Of a stretch of DNA of 64,000 nt, positions 52,648 to 62,008 are shown in pieces. The DNA comes from Undibacterium parvum. Its GTDB lineage: Bacteria; Pseudomonadota; Gammaproteobacteria; Burkholderiales; Burkholderiaceae_D. A program made the position numbers and the translations under genes. Every line of letters starts with the position of its first letter. The stretch's first letter is position 1. The stretch is taken from the NCBI RefSeq assembly GCF_003955735.1, contig NZ_CP034464.1:2542001-2606000 (forward strand). Reading direction: 5' to 3'. The notes below the pieces were generated by a model. That model was not told where the DNA came from. It did no database searches and was given only the letters and a program-made list of their open reading frames with translations.

Positions 52648-55292
52648 ACAGATAATAATCCCAATGCCTTCAAGCTTAGGAATAATCCTGCGCCTATCAG
52701 CAAATTCTTAAAACTGACGTAGCTCAGCATATCCATCACGCTGGCATATCGGTAGTTGGCTTGCCACCAAGGACCGTCTTTCACATAGCGACGGCCGGAC
52801 AAGCGTATCAATACCTCGTACACGCTCCAGCCGAACCACCAGCCTATAATCGCCGCCGAAGAAAGCTGACCGAAGGCGGTGAATACCCATGCCAGACTAG
52901 CCGCAATGGCCAGCGCGAAACCGGCGATTTGCAAGGCTCTTTGCGATGCCCAGCCTTCTGCGCTCCATGGCCACAGATGATCGAACAGTTCCTGCCATAT
53001 CCATTTCAGACCGCTACTAGAGGCCTTGTGCGGTGGCACTACCATGTCGGAAGGCATACGCGGATCGGGCCCGGCTTGCACTGCCGTGGAGGCCGCAGTC
53101 GCGGGGATCTGATAGATAGGAATGAAATAGCCGTCACGTCCTATCGCTTTGATTTCTAGTCCATCGCGCTCACGCCGTTTACGTTCTTTTGCTAAGGGCG
53201 GACAGCCTTTGACGTCGGTGTACAGCACCATGCAGTCGAGACAGTGCAGACATTCGCGGTGATCGATACGGCCAGCCGCATCAATCGCCAGTGAACCGCA
53301 ACTGACCGCGCAGGCCTTGCAGCTATTGCAGTCCTGTTTGCGTTTCAGACCGAACCAGCGAAAGGTACTCGGCATCGCCAGGGCCGCGCCCAGCGGGCAT
53401 ATGTATTTGCAGTAAGGCCGCTCTATGAATAGCGAGATGCCCAGCAAGACGCAGACAAACAAACCATACGGCCAGCTGCGGTTGCTGATGCCGACCAGGA
53501 AGGTGGTTTTGAACGGTTCTATTTCAGATAATTTTTCGGCCAGCCCCATGGAGAACATGGAGACCGTCAGCAAGCCAAAGAAAATCGTATATTTGAGCCA
53601 TTTGAGTTTGTCATGCAAGGCGCGCGGCAGATGCCCCTGAAAGCGTTTCAGCCCGACTTTTTCACCGACTTTGTAAATCGCTTCCGAGAGTGAGCCAAAT
53701 GGGCACATCCAGCCGCAGAACAGGCCGCGCCCGAACAGGAACACGGTGACGATAATAAAAATCCAGAATAGGAAGATGAAAGGGTCAGTTAAGAACAGCG
53801 ACCAGGTCCACTGAAACAGCAAAGAGTGGAACCAGGTCAGCACCTGGGTGATAGACGGTTGCGCCATCGCACCGAAACCGACGAAACCTATGCTCAGTGC
53901 CCAGGCGCTGTACTTAAACACATTCACCGGCCATTTGTTTTTATGGCTAGAGCGGCGTGTCAGTTTCTCGCGCAAAGCGTAAACCACAGTGACCACTACC
54001 AGTAACAGAGCGAACAAAATAATCTCGATTGCACGGGATTTCCAGATCCGCACATACGGTGCGGCCGCTTCTTCGACTGCAGGTCGGCCGCCGAGCAAGA
54101 GCTCTTTAGCTAACCAGTATTTGGTATCGAAGGTAGCGAAGCTGCGGGCACCGGTGGCGCGGTCGACCCGGTTGCCGAGGAAAGAGAGTTTCCAAGGGTA
54201 AGCGCTAGAAAATGCTTTTGAGCGTATCACGAAGATCGCCGACTCATTATAGGTGGGCGCGCCAGCGGCCTCTATGCCATACAAATTGAGGTAATCGAGA
54301 TCGCGGAAAGTAAAAGAGTCGGCATCCTGCTTGACCTGAATCCGGTCATACATGCCACCGCGTACAAAGCCAGAACCCTTGAAAGATTCGATGCCGGCGG
54401 TGCGGATGATGAAAATCGCATGTTCGTTTTCTTTCAGCTGCGAGTGCAGGTTATTGAAGCTATGTTCGCCCAAAAGACTGATGCCGACATCCGGATGATT
54501 AAGATCACCAAACCACAGTTCGATAAACGGCACACTGTTTTTCTCCATTCCGACTTGTTCGGCCTTGACCAGCAAACGCTGTACGCTACCCTGTTTGACC
54601 AACTGATCCCATGAAAGATGCTGACCTGTGACGACATACTTGGCTGGCTCGCGCACGGTAGGGGCAGCGATGCCCACTTGTCTCGCAATCGCCATGCCAG
54701 ACGTCATCATGACCTGGTTCTGCACGATGACGGTGACGGTCGCGCCCGAGATAGCATCCACACCCAGTACGCCTTCGTCCGGGCGCGACTGACCGACCTC
54801 GACCTTGTCGGCCACCGATTTACCGATGTATTGTTTATTAAAATTGAGCAGGGCAGACTCAGGTATGCCCAGCAACAGTATCGGTTCTGAATGCTTGAGC
54901 ACCTTGATGCCGACGAAACGACCTTTCAGGTCCATGCCCATCAATGTGACCACCGGTTTGCCCGAATAGGCCGGCGTGTCGGTGATGTCGGTCGATAGCA
55001 TCACGTAACCGAGCAAGGGCTTTTTGCCCGCTACGGGCGCGCCATAGGCTTCGACATACGGTGGTTGGCCTATGCGTTCGGAAAAACTCACAGCACCGGG
55101 AAACGCCTCGCCACAGGGGATCAGCGCGCACATGTCCTTGGCGGTTTTCAGTTCATCGGGCAAGGCGGCCTCATACGAACCATTGGCTGCAAAGGCGCGG
55201 CCGCTGCTGAAAATACAGAGGCTCAGCAACAGAAAAAATGCGACCAGGCAGTGAACTGCGTTGGTCGCTAAGGGTTTTTTATTTGGATACAT
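52644..55292 (-). CDS. nosR: NosR, membrane FMN/iron-sulfur protein for nitrous oxide reduction
   Basis: An 882-residue protein. A signal helix is followed by a periplasmic FMN-binding domain with DAISGATVT, where the Thr receives covalent FMN from NosX. Several membrane helices follow (IEIILFALLLVVVTVVYAL and later ones). Polyferredoxin motifs in the second half are CGWMCPFG, CKYICPLG, CNSCKACAVSC and CLHCLDC. NosR passes electrons from the quinol pool towards NosZ and is needed for nos expression. A hairpin lies between nosZ and nosR, 102 bp apart, so the two may be expressed at different levels. Confidence 0.95.
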   Translation of the reverse strand: MYPNKKPLATNAVHCLVAFFLLLSLCIFSSGRAFAANGSYEAALPDELKTAKDMCALIPCGEAFPGAVSFSERIGQPPYVEAYGAPVAGKKPLLGYVMLSTDITDTPAYSGKPVVTLMGMDLKGRFVGIKVLKHSEPILLLGIPESALLNFNKQYIGKSVADKVEVGQSRPDEGVLGVDAISGATVTVIVQNQVMMTSGMAIARQVGIAAPTVREPAKYVVTGQHLSWDQLVKQGSVQRLLVKAEQVGMEKNSVPFIELWFGDLNHPDVGISLLGEHSFNNLHSQLKENEHAIFIIRTAGIESFKGSGFVRGGMYDRIQVKQDADSFTFRDLDYLNLYGIEAAGAPTYNESAIFVIRSKAFSSAYPWKLSFLGNRVDRATGARSFATFDTKYWLAKELLLGGRPAVEEAAAPYVRIWKSRAIEIILFALLLVVVTVVYALREKLTRRSSHKNKWPVNVFKYSAWALSIGFVGFGAMAQPSITQVLTWFHSLLFQWTWSLFLTDPFIFLFWIFIIVTVFLFGRGLFCGWMCPFGSLSEAIYKVGEKVGLKRFQGHLPRALHDKLKWLKYTIFFGLLTVSMFSMGLAEKLSEIEPFKTTFLVGISNRSWPYGLFVCVLLGISLFIERPYCKYICPLGAALAMPSTFRWFGLKRKQDCNSCKACAVSCGSLAIDAAGRIDHRECLHCLDCMVLYTDVKGCPPLAKERKRRERDGLEIKAIGRDGYFIPIYQIPATAASTAVQAGPDPRMPSDMVVPPHKASSSGLKWIWQELFDHLWPWSAEGWASQRALQIAGFALAIAASLAWVFTAFGQLSSAAIIGWWFGWSVYEVLIRLSGRRYVKDGPWWQANYRYASVMDMLSYVSFKNLLIGAGLFLSLKALGLLSV

Positions 55293-55347
55293 TTTTATTC
55301 CTACTAGACAGTCGTCCCGCTCTGCAAGGGATGCGGGCCTCCTGTGT

Positions 55348-55376
55348 GGTGCTGCCAGGCAATCCCTGGCAGCACC
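55348..55376 (-). promoter_or_regulatory. Intercistronic hairpin between nosZ and nosR
   Basis: GGTGCTGCCAG (55348-55358) pairs perfectly with CTGGCAGCACC (55366-55376) around a 7-nt loop. There is no U-tract. It may stabilise the nosZ message or slow read-through, giving more NosZ than accessory proteins. Confidence 0.6.
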
Positions 55377-55394
55377 GGAGCTACAACTACCGGG

Positions 55395-57329
55395 TTAGGC
55401 TTCCACGATCATGCGAGTGCGCATTTCCAGATGCAATGCGTGGCAGAAGTGGGTGCAATAGCACCAGTACACACCTGGTTTATCAGCGATGAAACTGACC
55501 GAGGCGGTTTCCAGAGGATTGACGATGAAATTGACGTTGTACTTAGGGATAGCAAAACCGTGCGTCAAATCTTCAATCTTGTCGAGGTTAGTCAATATCA
55601 AGGTGACTTCGTCGCCTTTTTTCAATTTAAACTCGCGCATGCTGAAGGCTGGCGCTTGAGAAGTCAGTCTTACCGTCACTTTTTTACCATTGCGAACGAC
55701 ACCTGAATCTTTAGGATCTTTGGTCGCTAAAGGGAATTCGTCCAGGTTATATACTTGCTTAGGACGAACCAGATCGCGTTTGAAAATGATGAAGTCATGC
55801 GGTTCGCCACGTACCGGGTGATCCGCCAGCAAGATCATTTTTTCGCCAGAGATGTCGATGAATTGTTCATTCTCAGGATGCAAAGGGCCAACTGGTAAGA
55901 AGCGGTCTTTAGAGAACTTACAACCTACCGCCAGGTATTTACCATCGGCAGCTTTCGTTTCGGATTGCGATGCATTCAAGTGACCAGGCTGATACTGTAC
56001 GTCAAGGCGATCCACCACATATTTAGAGGCTTTATCGCCTTTGTGGAATTTGATCGCTGCGTCTACATTCCATTTCACCACTTGGCTGTCGAGGAACAAA
56101 GTAGTAAAGGCATTGCCGCGACCGTCAAATGCAGTGTGCAAAGGACCCAGACCCAGTTCAACTTCAGCCACGATGGCGTCGTCGATTTTTTCCAGTTTAC
56201 CTTCGAACCAATCCAAGACCTTGTTCAGTTCAATGACCGTCGTGGTTGGTGATAATTTACCAGCGCAAATGAAATACTTGCCGTCTGGGCTGGCGTTCAC
56301 GCCATGCGGATTTTTTGGTACAGACACATAAGTCGTCAAGGCGGTCTTAGGATCTTTATTGCCTTCGTGGGTACCATCGACCACTGGCACTTTAGAATCA
56401 CCGATAGTCTTGAATTTACCGGCCTTAATTGCCGCTTCAATACGTGCGATGTTGAAGAACAGGCAGGCATCGCGTTCTGATGCCATCATGTCTTCATAGT
56501 GCACACCCATCTCGGTGTTGTACTGATTGGTGGCGGCCAATTTACCGTCATACGAAGAAGCAACCAGATCGCAGTTACCGTCGATCAGCACTTGCCAGCG
56601 TACTTCCATGCTTTCGGCATCGACGCAAGTGAACATAGAGCGGTATTTTGTACCATCATCTGTACCCGTATTTGGCATAGGAATGGCGAACTCACCGCCG
56701 CAAAAAACGCGGGTGGTGTAGTTGATTTTTGGATCTACAGGATCGCATTTATCCGGGAAAATACCGTGGAAACCCTGCACATTCGGCAGTTCGGTGATTT
56801 TGTCGCAGACAAAATAATCTAAACGGATACGCGCGATACGGCTGTTGATCTTGTCGTTAATAAAGGCGTAGCGACCATCGTAGTTACCGTCTTTGTAGGA
56901 GGCATGGGTGTGATGCGTATCAGCGACGGTGTACTTCAGGCTACCGTCAGGCTTGGTGCCCATGACTTTTTTCGATTCGTTGGTGACGCCCCAACCTACC
57001 AGTGCATCCGGTACGAAGCAAGGAATGCGATGCAGTTCACGACCGGAAGGCAGGCCCAATACGCGCATGTCGCCGGTATGACCGCCGCTCCACAGACCGT
57101 AGTAAGTGTCGAGTTCGCCCGGTTTCAGGTGCGTGGCATTGGCCGCGGCCGAGTGATCACCAGCGGCTGCCGGTGCTGAAGCTGGCGCTGCTGTTGAGGC
57201 ACCCGCGCTACTTGGTTTTTCAGTACAGGCAACTAAAGTGCCTATGCTGGCAATCGCTGCGGTGTTGAGGAATTTGCGGCGGCCTAATGCTGGAGCAACT
57301 TCCGGTTTTGCAGTTTTGTCTTGGCTCAT
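55395..57329 (-). CDS. nosZ: Nitrous oxide reductase NosZ
   Basis: A 644-residue periplasmic enzyme that reduces N2O to N2. A Tat signal (GRRKFLNTAAIASIGTLVAC) marks it as the typical clade I enzyme. CuZ histidines are visible in DTHHTH, GFHGIFP, LHTAFDG, QPGHLNAS, HPENEQ and GEPHDF. The CuA domain ends with CTHFCHALHLEM: Cys625, Cys629, His633 and Met636, with the earlier His in DLTHGFAIP. A His (627) occupies the position where Pseudomonas stutzeri NosZ has a Trp whose backbone binds copper. AAGGA precedes the ATG by 8 nt, and an FNR/DNR-type site lies about 100 bp upstream. Confidence 0.97.
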   Translation of the reverse strand: MSQDKTAKPEVAPALGRRKFLNTAAIASIGTLVACTEKPSSAGASTAAPASAPAAAGDHSAAANATHLKPGELDTYYGLWSGGHTGDMRVLGLPSGRELHRIPCFVPDALVGWGVTNESKKVMGTKPDGSLKYTVADTHHTHASYKDGNYDGRYAFINDKINSRIARIRLDYFVCDKITELPNVQGFHGIFPDKCDPVDPKINYTTRVFCGGEFAIPMPNTGTDDGTKYRSMFTCVDAESMEVRWQVLIDGNCDLVASSYDGKLAATNQYNTEMGVHYEDMMASERDACLFFNIARIEAAIKAGKFKTIGDSKVPVVDGTHEGNKDPKTALTTYVSVPKNPHGVNASPDGKYFICAGKLSPTTTVIELNKVLDWFEGKLEKIDDAIVAEVELGLGPLHTAFDGRGNAFTTLFLDSQVVKWNVDAAIKFHKGDKASKYVVDRLDVQYQPGHLNASQSETKAADGKYLAVGCKFSKDRFLPVGPLHPENEQFIDISGEKMILLADHPVRGEPHDFIIFKRDLVRPKQVYNLDEFPLATKDPKDSGVVRNGKKVTVRLTSQAPAFSMREFKLKKGDEVTLILTNLDKIEDLTHGFAIPKYNVNFIVNPLETASVSFIADKPGVYWCYCTHFCHALHLEMRTRMIVEA

Positions 57330-57430
57330 GATGCGATCCTTATTAGCTGGTCTTTTCGGTGTAACGGTTAGGCCATGGTGAATGAATACAACAACGGATA
57401 GGATGGTGGTTGATAGGCAAAAAAAATGAA

Positions 57431-57444
57431 TTGACGGGCGTCAA
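57431..57444. promoter_or_regulatory. FNR/DNR/NnrR-type operator upstream of nosZ
   Basis: TTGACGGGCGTCAA is a perfect 5-bp inverted repeat with a 4-bp spacer, matching the shape of sites for CRP/FNR-family regulators of denitrification (TTGAT-N4-ATCAA and relatives). It is about 102 bp before the nosZ start and could also serve the divergent cytochrome gene. Activation under low oxygen or nitric oxide is inferred. No other gene is seen in the 57330-57620 gap. Confidence 0.6.
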
Positions 57445-57620
57445 GAAAAAATAGAAATAGCGCGCTTTTTAGTTCGGGTTTGCGCTAGCGCAGACTTTGC
57501 TGTGCGACACTCCATTTACATCGATTTGCGCTTACCGCGCGAGTTAAAATAAACCCATAAAAATCGCGATCTTAAATCCGAATTGATCGGCTTGAAACAT
57601 CGCAAATTAAGGAATACATC

Positions 57621-58025
57621 ATGAAAAAATCATCCGCTCTGGTATTGAGTATCTTCAGCTTGGCCCTGTTGAGTGCCTGCGGCCAAAAAGACGCAGCGAC
57701 TCCTGCGGCTTCCGCTCCAACACCGGCTCCGGTAGTTGCCGCCGCACCTGCAGCACCAGCGGCCGCTGAAAACCTGGTTGGCAAAGCCACTTACGGCAAA
57801 ACCTGCTCGCTGTGCCACGCCGCCAATGTGGCTGGCGCGCCAAAACCGGGCGACAAAGCTGATTGGGCACCGCGTATCGCCCAAGGTATGGATATGCTGT
57901 ACAAGCATGCGCTGGAAGGCTTCACTGGTGCTAAAGGCCAGATGCCGGCACGCGGTGGTTCGACTACCTTGAGCGATGCCGATGTCAAGGCTACGGTTGA
58001 TTTCATGGTGGATCAGTCGCGTTAA
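57621..58025 (+). CDS. Class I cytochrome c lipoprotein, probable NosZ electron donor
   Basis: A 134-residue protein with a lipoprotein signal ending LALLSAC, an Ala/Pro-rich linker (residues 24-50) and a single-heme c5-like domain: CSLCH binds heme and Met in GQMPARGG is the probable sixth ligand. LSDADVKATVDFMV is the usual last helix. It should be anchored in the inner membrane facing the periplasm. Being divergent from nosZ and upstream of nosX suggests it carries electrons to NosZ. AAGGAA precedes the ATG by 7 nt. Confidence 0.9.
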   Translation: MKKSSALVLSIFSLALLSACGQKDAATPAASAPTPAPVVAAAPAAPAAAENLVGKATYGKTCSLCHAANVAGAPKPGDKADWAPRIAQGMDMLYKHALEGFTGAKGQMPARGGSTTLSDADVKATVDFMVDQSR

Positions 58026-58076
58026 TTAGGTCGCTAGTCAGGTAGCTAGTTAGGCACCTAGTCTTTGGGGAAAAGT

Positions 58077-59117
58077 ATGTCTGTTGTTTTGTCTGATGCG
58101 CAGTTTGAAAAACAATTTCAAGCGCGCCGCCGTCGCCTGTTGATGGCCTTACCTGTGCTCGCTTGTGGTTTGGTGGTGCCGACTGTGCAAGCCAAGTCGG
58201 ATATTCATCAGGCCAGCCAAGTCTTGATGGGCACGCGGCTAGATCTGACACTGCAGGGCAGCGGCAATCTAGACTTGGCCGCGGCTGCGGCATTTAGCGA
58301 AATGGCGCGGCTGGCCGATATGATGAGCCGCTACCGCAGCACCAGTGTGCTCAACGCCATCAATCTGGCCGCTGGTCTGCAGGCGGTGCAAGTGCCGCCC
58401 GAGATGATGCGGGTACTGCAGATGGCGCAACAAGCAGCGCGTAGCAGTGGCGGCGCTTTTGATGCCAGCGTCGGTGCCTTCAAAGACTGGAGTTTTGACG
58501 CCGCCCATCCAGCACTAGCCAGCGCAGCACAGATCGCCGCGCAATTGCCGCTGGTGGATTCCCAAGGCCTGATCCTGAATCACAAAGCCGGCACCGCCTA
58601 TCTGAGCAGACGCGGCATGCGCCTCGATTTAGGTGGCATCGCCAAACTACCGATTTTGCAGGCCGGCCTGCAAACCCTGCAGGCACACGGGGTGCACAAT
58701 GCCATGCTCAATGGCGGCGGCGATGTGCTGGTCAATGGCAATTTAAACGGACGCCCATGGCGCGTCGGCCTGCGCGATCCGCGCCAGCCTGAACAAATTC
58801 TCGGTGTGGTGGCATTGAATCAGGGTTTTGTCGCCGCCTCTGGCGACTATGAACGTTACTTCATGCATCAAGGTAAACGTCTACACCATATTCTCGACCC
58901 AAAAACCGGCTACCCAACTCAGGGCCCGCACGGTCTGGCGTTAGTCAGCCATGATATTGCCGCCATCAACGGCCTCGGTGCTGCCATCATGGTGGCAGGC
59001 GTAGACGCCGGACGCCAGCGCCTCAGCCATTTACACCAGGTCGATGCAATGATAGTCGGCGCCGACCAGCAGCTCTGGTTATCTAGCGGCATGCAGGCGC
59101 GCCTGGGTCAAGCCTAG
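58077..59117 (+). CDS. nosX: FMN transferase NosX (ApbE family)
   Basis: A 346-residue protein. The basic start QARRRRLLMALPVLACG is a Tat-like or Sec signal. LMGTRLDLTL, MARLADMMSRYRSTSVLNAIN, SSGGAFDASVGAF, MRLDLGGIAKL, NAMLNGGGDVLVNG and HHILDPKTGYPTQGPHGLALV are the ApbE flavin and magnesium sites. In the nos cluster this enzyme attaches FMN to NosR. The start at 58077 follows GGGGAAAAGT; an in-frame TTG 12 nt upstream is less likely. It lies 51 bp after the cytochrome gene. Confidence 0.93.
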   Translation: MSVVLSDAQFEKQFQARRRRLLMALPVLACGLVVPTVQAKSDIHQASQVLMGTRLDLTLQGSGNLDLAAAAAFSEMARLADMMSRYRSTSVLNAINLAAGLQAVQVPPEMMRVLQMAQQAARSSGGAFDASVGAFKDWSFDAAHPALASAAQIAAQLPLVDSQGLILNHKAGTAYLSRRGMRLDLGGIAKLPILQAGLQTLQAHGVHNAMLNGGGDVLVNGNLNGRPWRVGLRDPRQPEQILGVVALNQGFVAASGDYERYFMHQGKRLHHILDPKTGYPTQGPHGLALVSHDIAAINGLGAAIMVAGVDAGRQRLSHLHQVDAMIVGADQQLWLSSGMQARLGQA

Positions 59118-59160
59118 GGCTAGACCTTTAGTAGCTGCTGAATATTTTTAAAACAGCACA

Positions 59161-59238
59161 GGCCCAACGCGCATATTCCATGCGCCTCTCCAAGGCATCG
59201 CCCCTCTAAGCCGCATGCAGTATGCGCGCTGGCTGGGT
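59161..59238. repeat. Palindromic element copy 10
   Basis: Left arm ACGCGCATATTCCATGCG pairs with CCGCATGCAGTATGCGCGCT with two changes in the inner part, so this copy is slightly decayed. It lies 44 bp after the nosX stop. The remainder of the 59118-59494 gap is the leader of the cyclase gene, in which I see no conserved element. Confidence 0.85.
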
Positions 59239-59494
59239 GGCCTGTGACATTTCACTAGTTTAAGTAGCGCTCTGTGGTCGAGCGCTATACAATAATTCAG
59301 CGGATGACGCCAGTGCTTGGATTACACTAGGCGCATAGCGATACAATTGCTCATGTTTAAGAATTTCTCTCCGTTTTAGTTTGATTGGGTATGCATTCGT
59401 AGAGACGCCCGTAAAGATATTTGTTGGTAAGTGTTGACTCAGCCTTAGGGCGGATACTCACTTCGGTTTTTATGCACAATTTCCGGGAAACAGT

Positions 59495-61066
59495 ATGGGA
59501 ATACGCTTCAAACTACTACTCACCTTCGTTCTCTGTTTTGGTCTTATGGCCGCACTCAATCTGGCTCAGCTTGAGCACAATATGAGTGCCAGTTACGATG
59601 CCATAGAGCGCCGCGAGATGATAGAGAATTCAAACCGTATGCTACAAGGCATACAGGCCGAACTGCTGGCGCTGAGCTTACAAAGCGCGGACTGGGCCGC
59701 ATGGAATGCGACCTACGAATTTGCCCAAAAACCTGACCCGGTCTGGGCTGAAGAAAATATAGGCGTGAACGCCATGAAACCGGTACACTTTTCTATGGTG
59801 CTGGTTGTTGACGCAAAGGCTAAGCTACTCTTGTTTGAAACTCGCTCGGCGTCGGGCCAGAGCCTGAATCTACCAGAGCTTAGTAGCGGTCCCTACTTCG
59901 CACTGTTCAGCGCAGACGCTAACGGTGGTACACCGCAATGTGGACTGATGCAAAGCCAGGCTGGCCTGATGTTAGTCTGTCGTGCGCGCATCAGCCGTAA
60001 CGACGGCAGCGGTGAGTTTGTCGGTAACCTGGTGGCCGGGCGCTTGCTGGATCAGACCCTGGTAAGCAAGTTGCGCGAGCAAACCCAATTAAAGTTCGAA
60101 TTACATGAACAACGCGGCATGCCGCAAGGCCTGCAAATATGGCCTGAGCCAGCAAGCGCTGCGGTGAATATTGGCAGTCAGTCACTGATGTTCGCGCACG
60201 GAAAAGACCTTTACCACTTCTACTACCAGTTACAGGATGTGTTAAAACAAAACGTCGGAATCCTGACGCTGGATGTCTCACGTGATCTCACCAAACAAGG
60301 CAATCTTCTGTACCGAAATGTAGCTCAGCTGTTTGTCTTGACCGCACTGGGGACCGCGCTCTTGCTTGGGTTTTTCATACATCATCTGCTGATCCGCCGC
60401 CTGCGCGTGCTCACCAATGAACTGACGACCCTAGAGCAACAATCCACCTGGCATACCCGCATTAAACTATCTGGCTCCGACGAATTAGGGCAATTATCCT
60501 CTGGCATTAATAAATTGCTGGCGCTGATCGAGCAGCAAGTCACTAGCCTCAAATTGCTGTCCTTGACTGATCCCTTGACCGCTCTGCCTAATCGTCGCGA
60601 ATTTGATGCCCGATTAAGGCAAGAGTTTGCGCGGCAAAAACGACAGCGGATACCGCTGGCTTTGCTCACTATCGATGTCGACTATTTTAAATTTTATAAC
60701 GATCATTACGGCCATCCCGCCGGTGACCTGATTCTTAAAGAAATTGCCGAGATATTGGCTAGTGCGGTTTCACGTAGTAGCGATCTGGCAGCGCGCATAG
60801 GCGGAGAAGAGTTTTGCCTACTACTGCCCGACACGGATGCTGCCGGCGCAGTGCTGCTGGCAGAAAGCATACGAAGCAAACTACAAGCACGCAATTTGCC
60901 GCATGTGGCCTCTCTGCTTAGCGATCGCGTGACACTCAGTATCGGTGGCGCCATAGCCGGTGACGAAAGCATAGAGGCGTTTGTGAGCCGCACCGATCAT
61001 GCCTTGTACCGCGCCAAACATGAAGGCCGCGATCGGGTCTGTTTTGATGCCGGCGCAACAGAATAA
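59495..61066 (+). CDS. Membrane diguanylate cyclase with CHASE4 sensor
   Basis: A 523-residue protein. Helix one (FKLLLTFVLCFGLMAALNLA) precedes a periplasmic CHASE4-like domain with the characteristic SADWAAWNATYEF (about 66-80). Helix two (LFVLTALGTALLLGFFIHHLLI, about 280-300) leads to a HAMP linker and the GGDEF domain (LTDPLTALPNRREFDARL onward). The active site is GGEEF, and RSSD five residues ahead of it is an intact inhibitory I-site, so the cyclase should be active and product-inhibited. It is a single gene between palindromic copy 10 and a copy of repeat family 2. Confidence 0.94.
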   Translation: MGIRFKLLLTFVLCFGLMAALNLAQLEHNMSASYDAIERREMIENSNRMLQGIQAELLALSLQSADWAAWNATYEFAQKPDPVWAEENIGVNAMKPVHFSMVLVVDAKAKLLLFETRSASGQSLNLPELSSGPYFALFSADANGGTPQCGLMQSQAGLMLVCRARISRNDGSGEFVGNLVAGRLLDQTLVSKLREQTQLKFELHEQRGMPQGLQIWPEPASAAVNIGSQSLMFAHGKDLYHFYYQLQDVLKQNVGILTLDVSRDLTKQGNLLYRNVAQLFVLTALGTALLLGFFIHHLLIRRLRVLTNELTTLEQQSTWHTRIKLSGSDELGQLSSGINKLLALIEQQVTSLKLLSLTDPLTALPNRREFDARLRQEFARQKRQRIPLALLTIDVDYFKFYNDHYGHPAGDLILKEIAEILASAVSRSSDLAARIGGEEFCLLLPDTDAAGAVLLAESIRSKLQARNLPHVASLLSDRVTLSIGGAIAGDESIEAFVSRTDHALYRAKHEGRDRVCFDAGATE

Positions 61067-61076
61067 AATAATCGCC

Positions 61077-61181
61077 TTAGGACTGACGAAAAATTGTTCC
61101 AGCTAGGCGTGCCGCCGCAGACATTACACCAGTAAGGCAAGGCGGATACAACGACGCTGGGGCGGTTTTGCGTAAGTCCTA
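61077..61181. repeat. Repeat family 2, copy b
   Basis: Inverted relative to 23361-23465: it ends with GGGGCGGTTTTGCGTAAGTC and contains AAGGCGGATACAACGACGCTGG. It begins 10 bp after the cyclase stop and ends 65 bp before the DUF3147 gene. The ends are inverted repeats of each other. Confidence 0.8.
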
Positions 61182-61246
61182 CGCCTATCTTTGCCTTGCT
61201 AACTGCGTTACTCTTCGCATTTGAAGCGCTAGTTCACAGGAAAACC

Positions 61247-61597
61247 ATGCTCTGGATCATCACTAAATATTTAATAACGGCCGGTGTAGTGGTACTCGTT
61301 TCTGAGCTGGCCAAACGTAGCGACCGGCTAGGCGGCCTGATCGCGGCGCTGCCTTTGGTGACCATCCTCACCCTGATCTGGCTGCATCTGGAACACCAGT
61401 CCGAGCAGAAGATCGCCAATCATGCCTGGTACACGTTTTGGTATGTGGTGCCGACCTTGCCTATGTTTCTGGTCTTCCCTTGGTTGCTGCCGCGTCTGGG
61501 ATTTTGGCTGACCTTGTTGGCCAGTGCGGTGATCTCTATCGTCAGCTTCGGCCTGTTCACACTGATCGCCCGGCGTTTTGGTATTGAATTGTTGTAA
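61247..61597 (+). CDS. DUF3147 membrane protein
   Basis: A 116-residue protein with four hydrophobic segments: LITAGVVVLVSELAK, LGGLIAALPLVTILTLIWLHLE, ANHAWYTFWYVVPTLPMFLVFPWLLP and FWLTLLASAVISIVSFGLFTLI. The GGLIAALPLVTIL segment is characteristic of DUF3147, a family of small inner-membrane proteins of unknown role. The ATG at 61247 (after CACAGG) is preferred because the upstream extension is inside repeat-derived sequence. Confidence 0.85.
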   Translation: MLWIITKYLITAGVVVLVSELAKRSDRLGGLIAALPLVTILTLIWLHLEHQSEQKIANHAWYTFWYVVPTLPMFLVFPWLLPRLGFWLTLLASAVISIVSFGLFTLIARRFGIELL

Positions 61598-61687
61598 GGC
61601 TGGGCTGCCGTGCTAACCCGGTAGGTGCGATTAGCAAGGCGTAATCGCACACACGTCGCGGTGCCGTAGCGGTTTTAAAACACGAGC

Positions 61688-61765
61688 CTGCCACTACGCA
61701 TATCCCATGCGCTTCTTCAAGCATGCTGGCCTGCGGGGCGCATGGGATATGCGCGGTGGCTTGGT
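61688..61765. repeat. Palindromic element copy 11
   Basis: It has the paired C-G form (ATATCCCATGCG / CGCATGGGATAT) with outer GCCAC / GTGGC. The loop reads CTTCTTCAAGCATGCTGGCC, the same orientation as copies 1 and 2. It is the left outer end of the composite island and is inverted relative to copy 13. Confidence 0.88.
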
Positions 61766-61768
61766 GGT

Positions 61769-62001
61769 GTTTGTACTTCTGTGGTTGTTGTGCGATTGCT
61801 GGCCGGTGGTAGACCGGCGGCTACTTACTTTTCTTGCTTCGCCAAGAAGAGTAAGCAAAAGAAGGCGACGCAAAGTCACTGTCCCTGCGGGATACCCAAT
61901 TGTGCAGGTCGTAAAATGGGAAATGAAGCAAACTCGCTGCGCTCAGACAGCTTCACTTCTGATCCATTTTCCGTCCCGCACAATTGGCAGCGCCACATGC
62001 G
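61769..62001 (+). repeat. Arm A of a 233-bp inverted repeat
   Basis: It runs from GTTTGTACTTCTGTGG to GCAGCGCCACATGCG and matches the reverse complement of 62417-62649 along its whole length with scattered differences, for example in GGCCGGTGGTAGACCGGCGG, AAGAAGGCGACGCAAAGTC and GGGAAATGAAGCAAACTCGC. Similar sequence is often called a hypothetical protein in related genomes, but the coding potential looks spurious. Confidence 0.85.
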
Positions 62002-62008
62002 AATTCGA

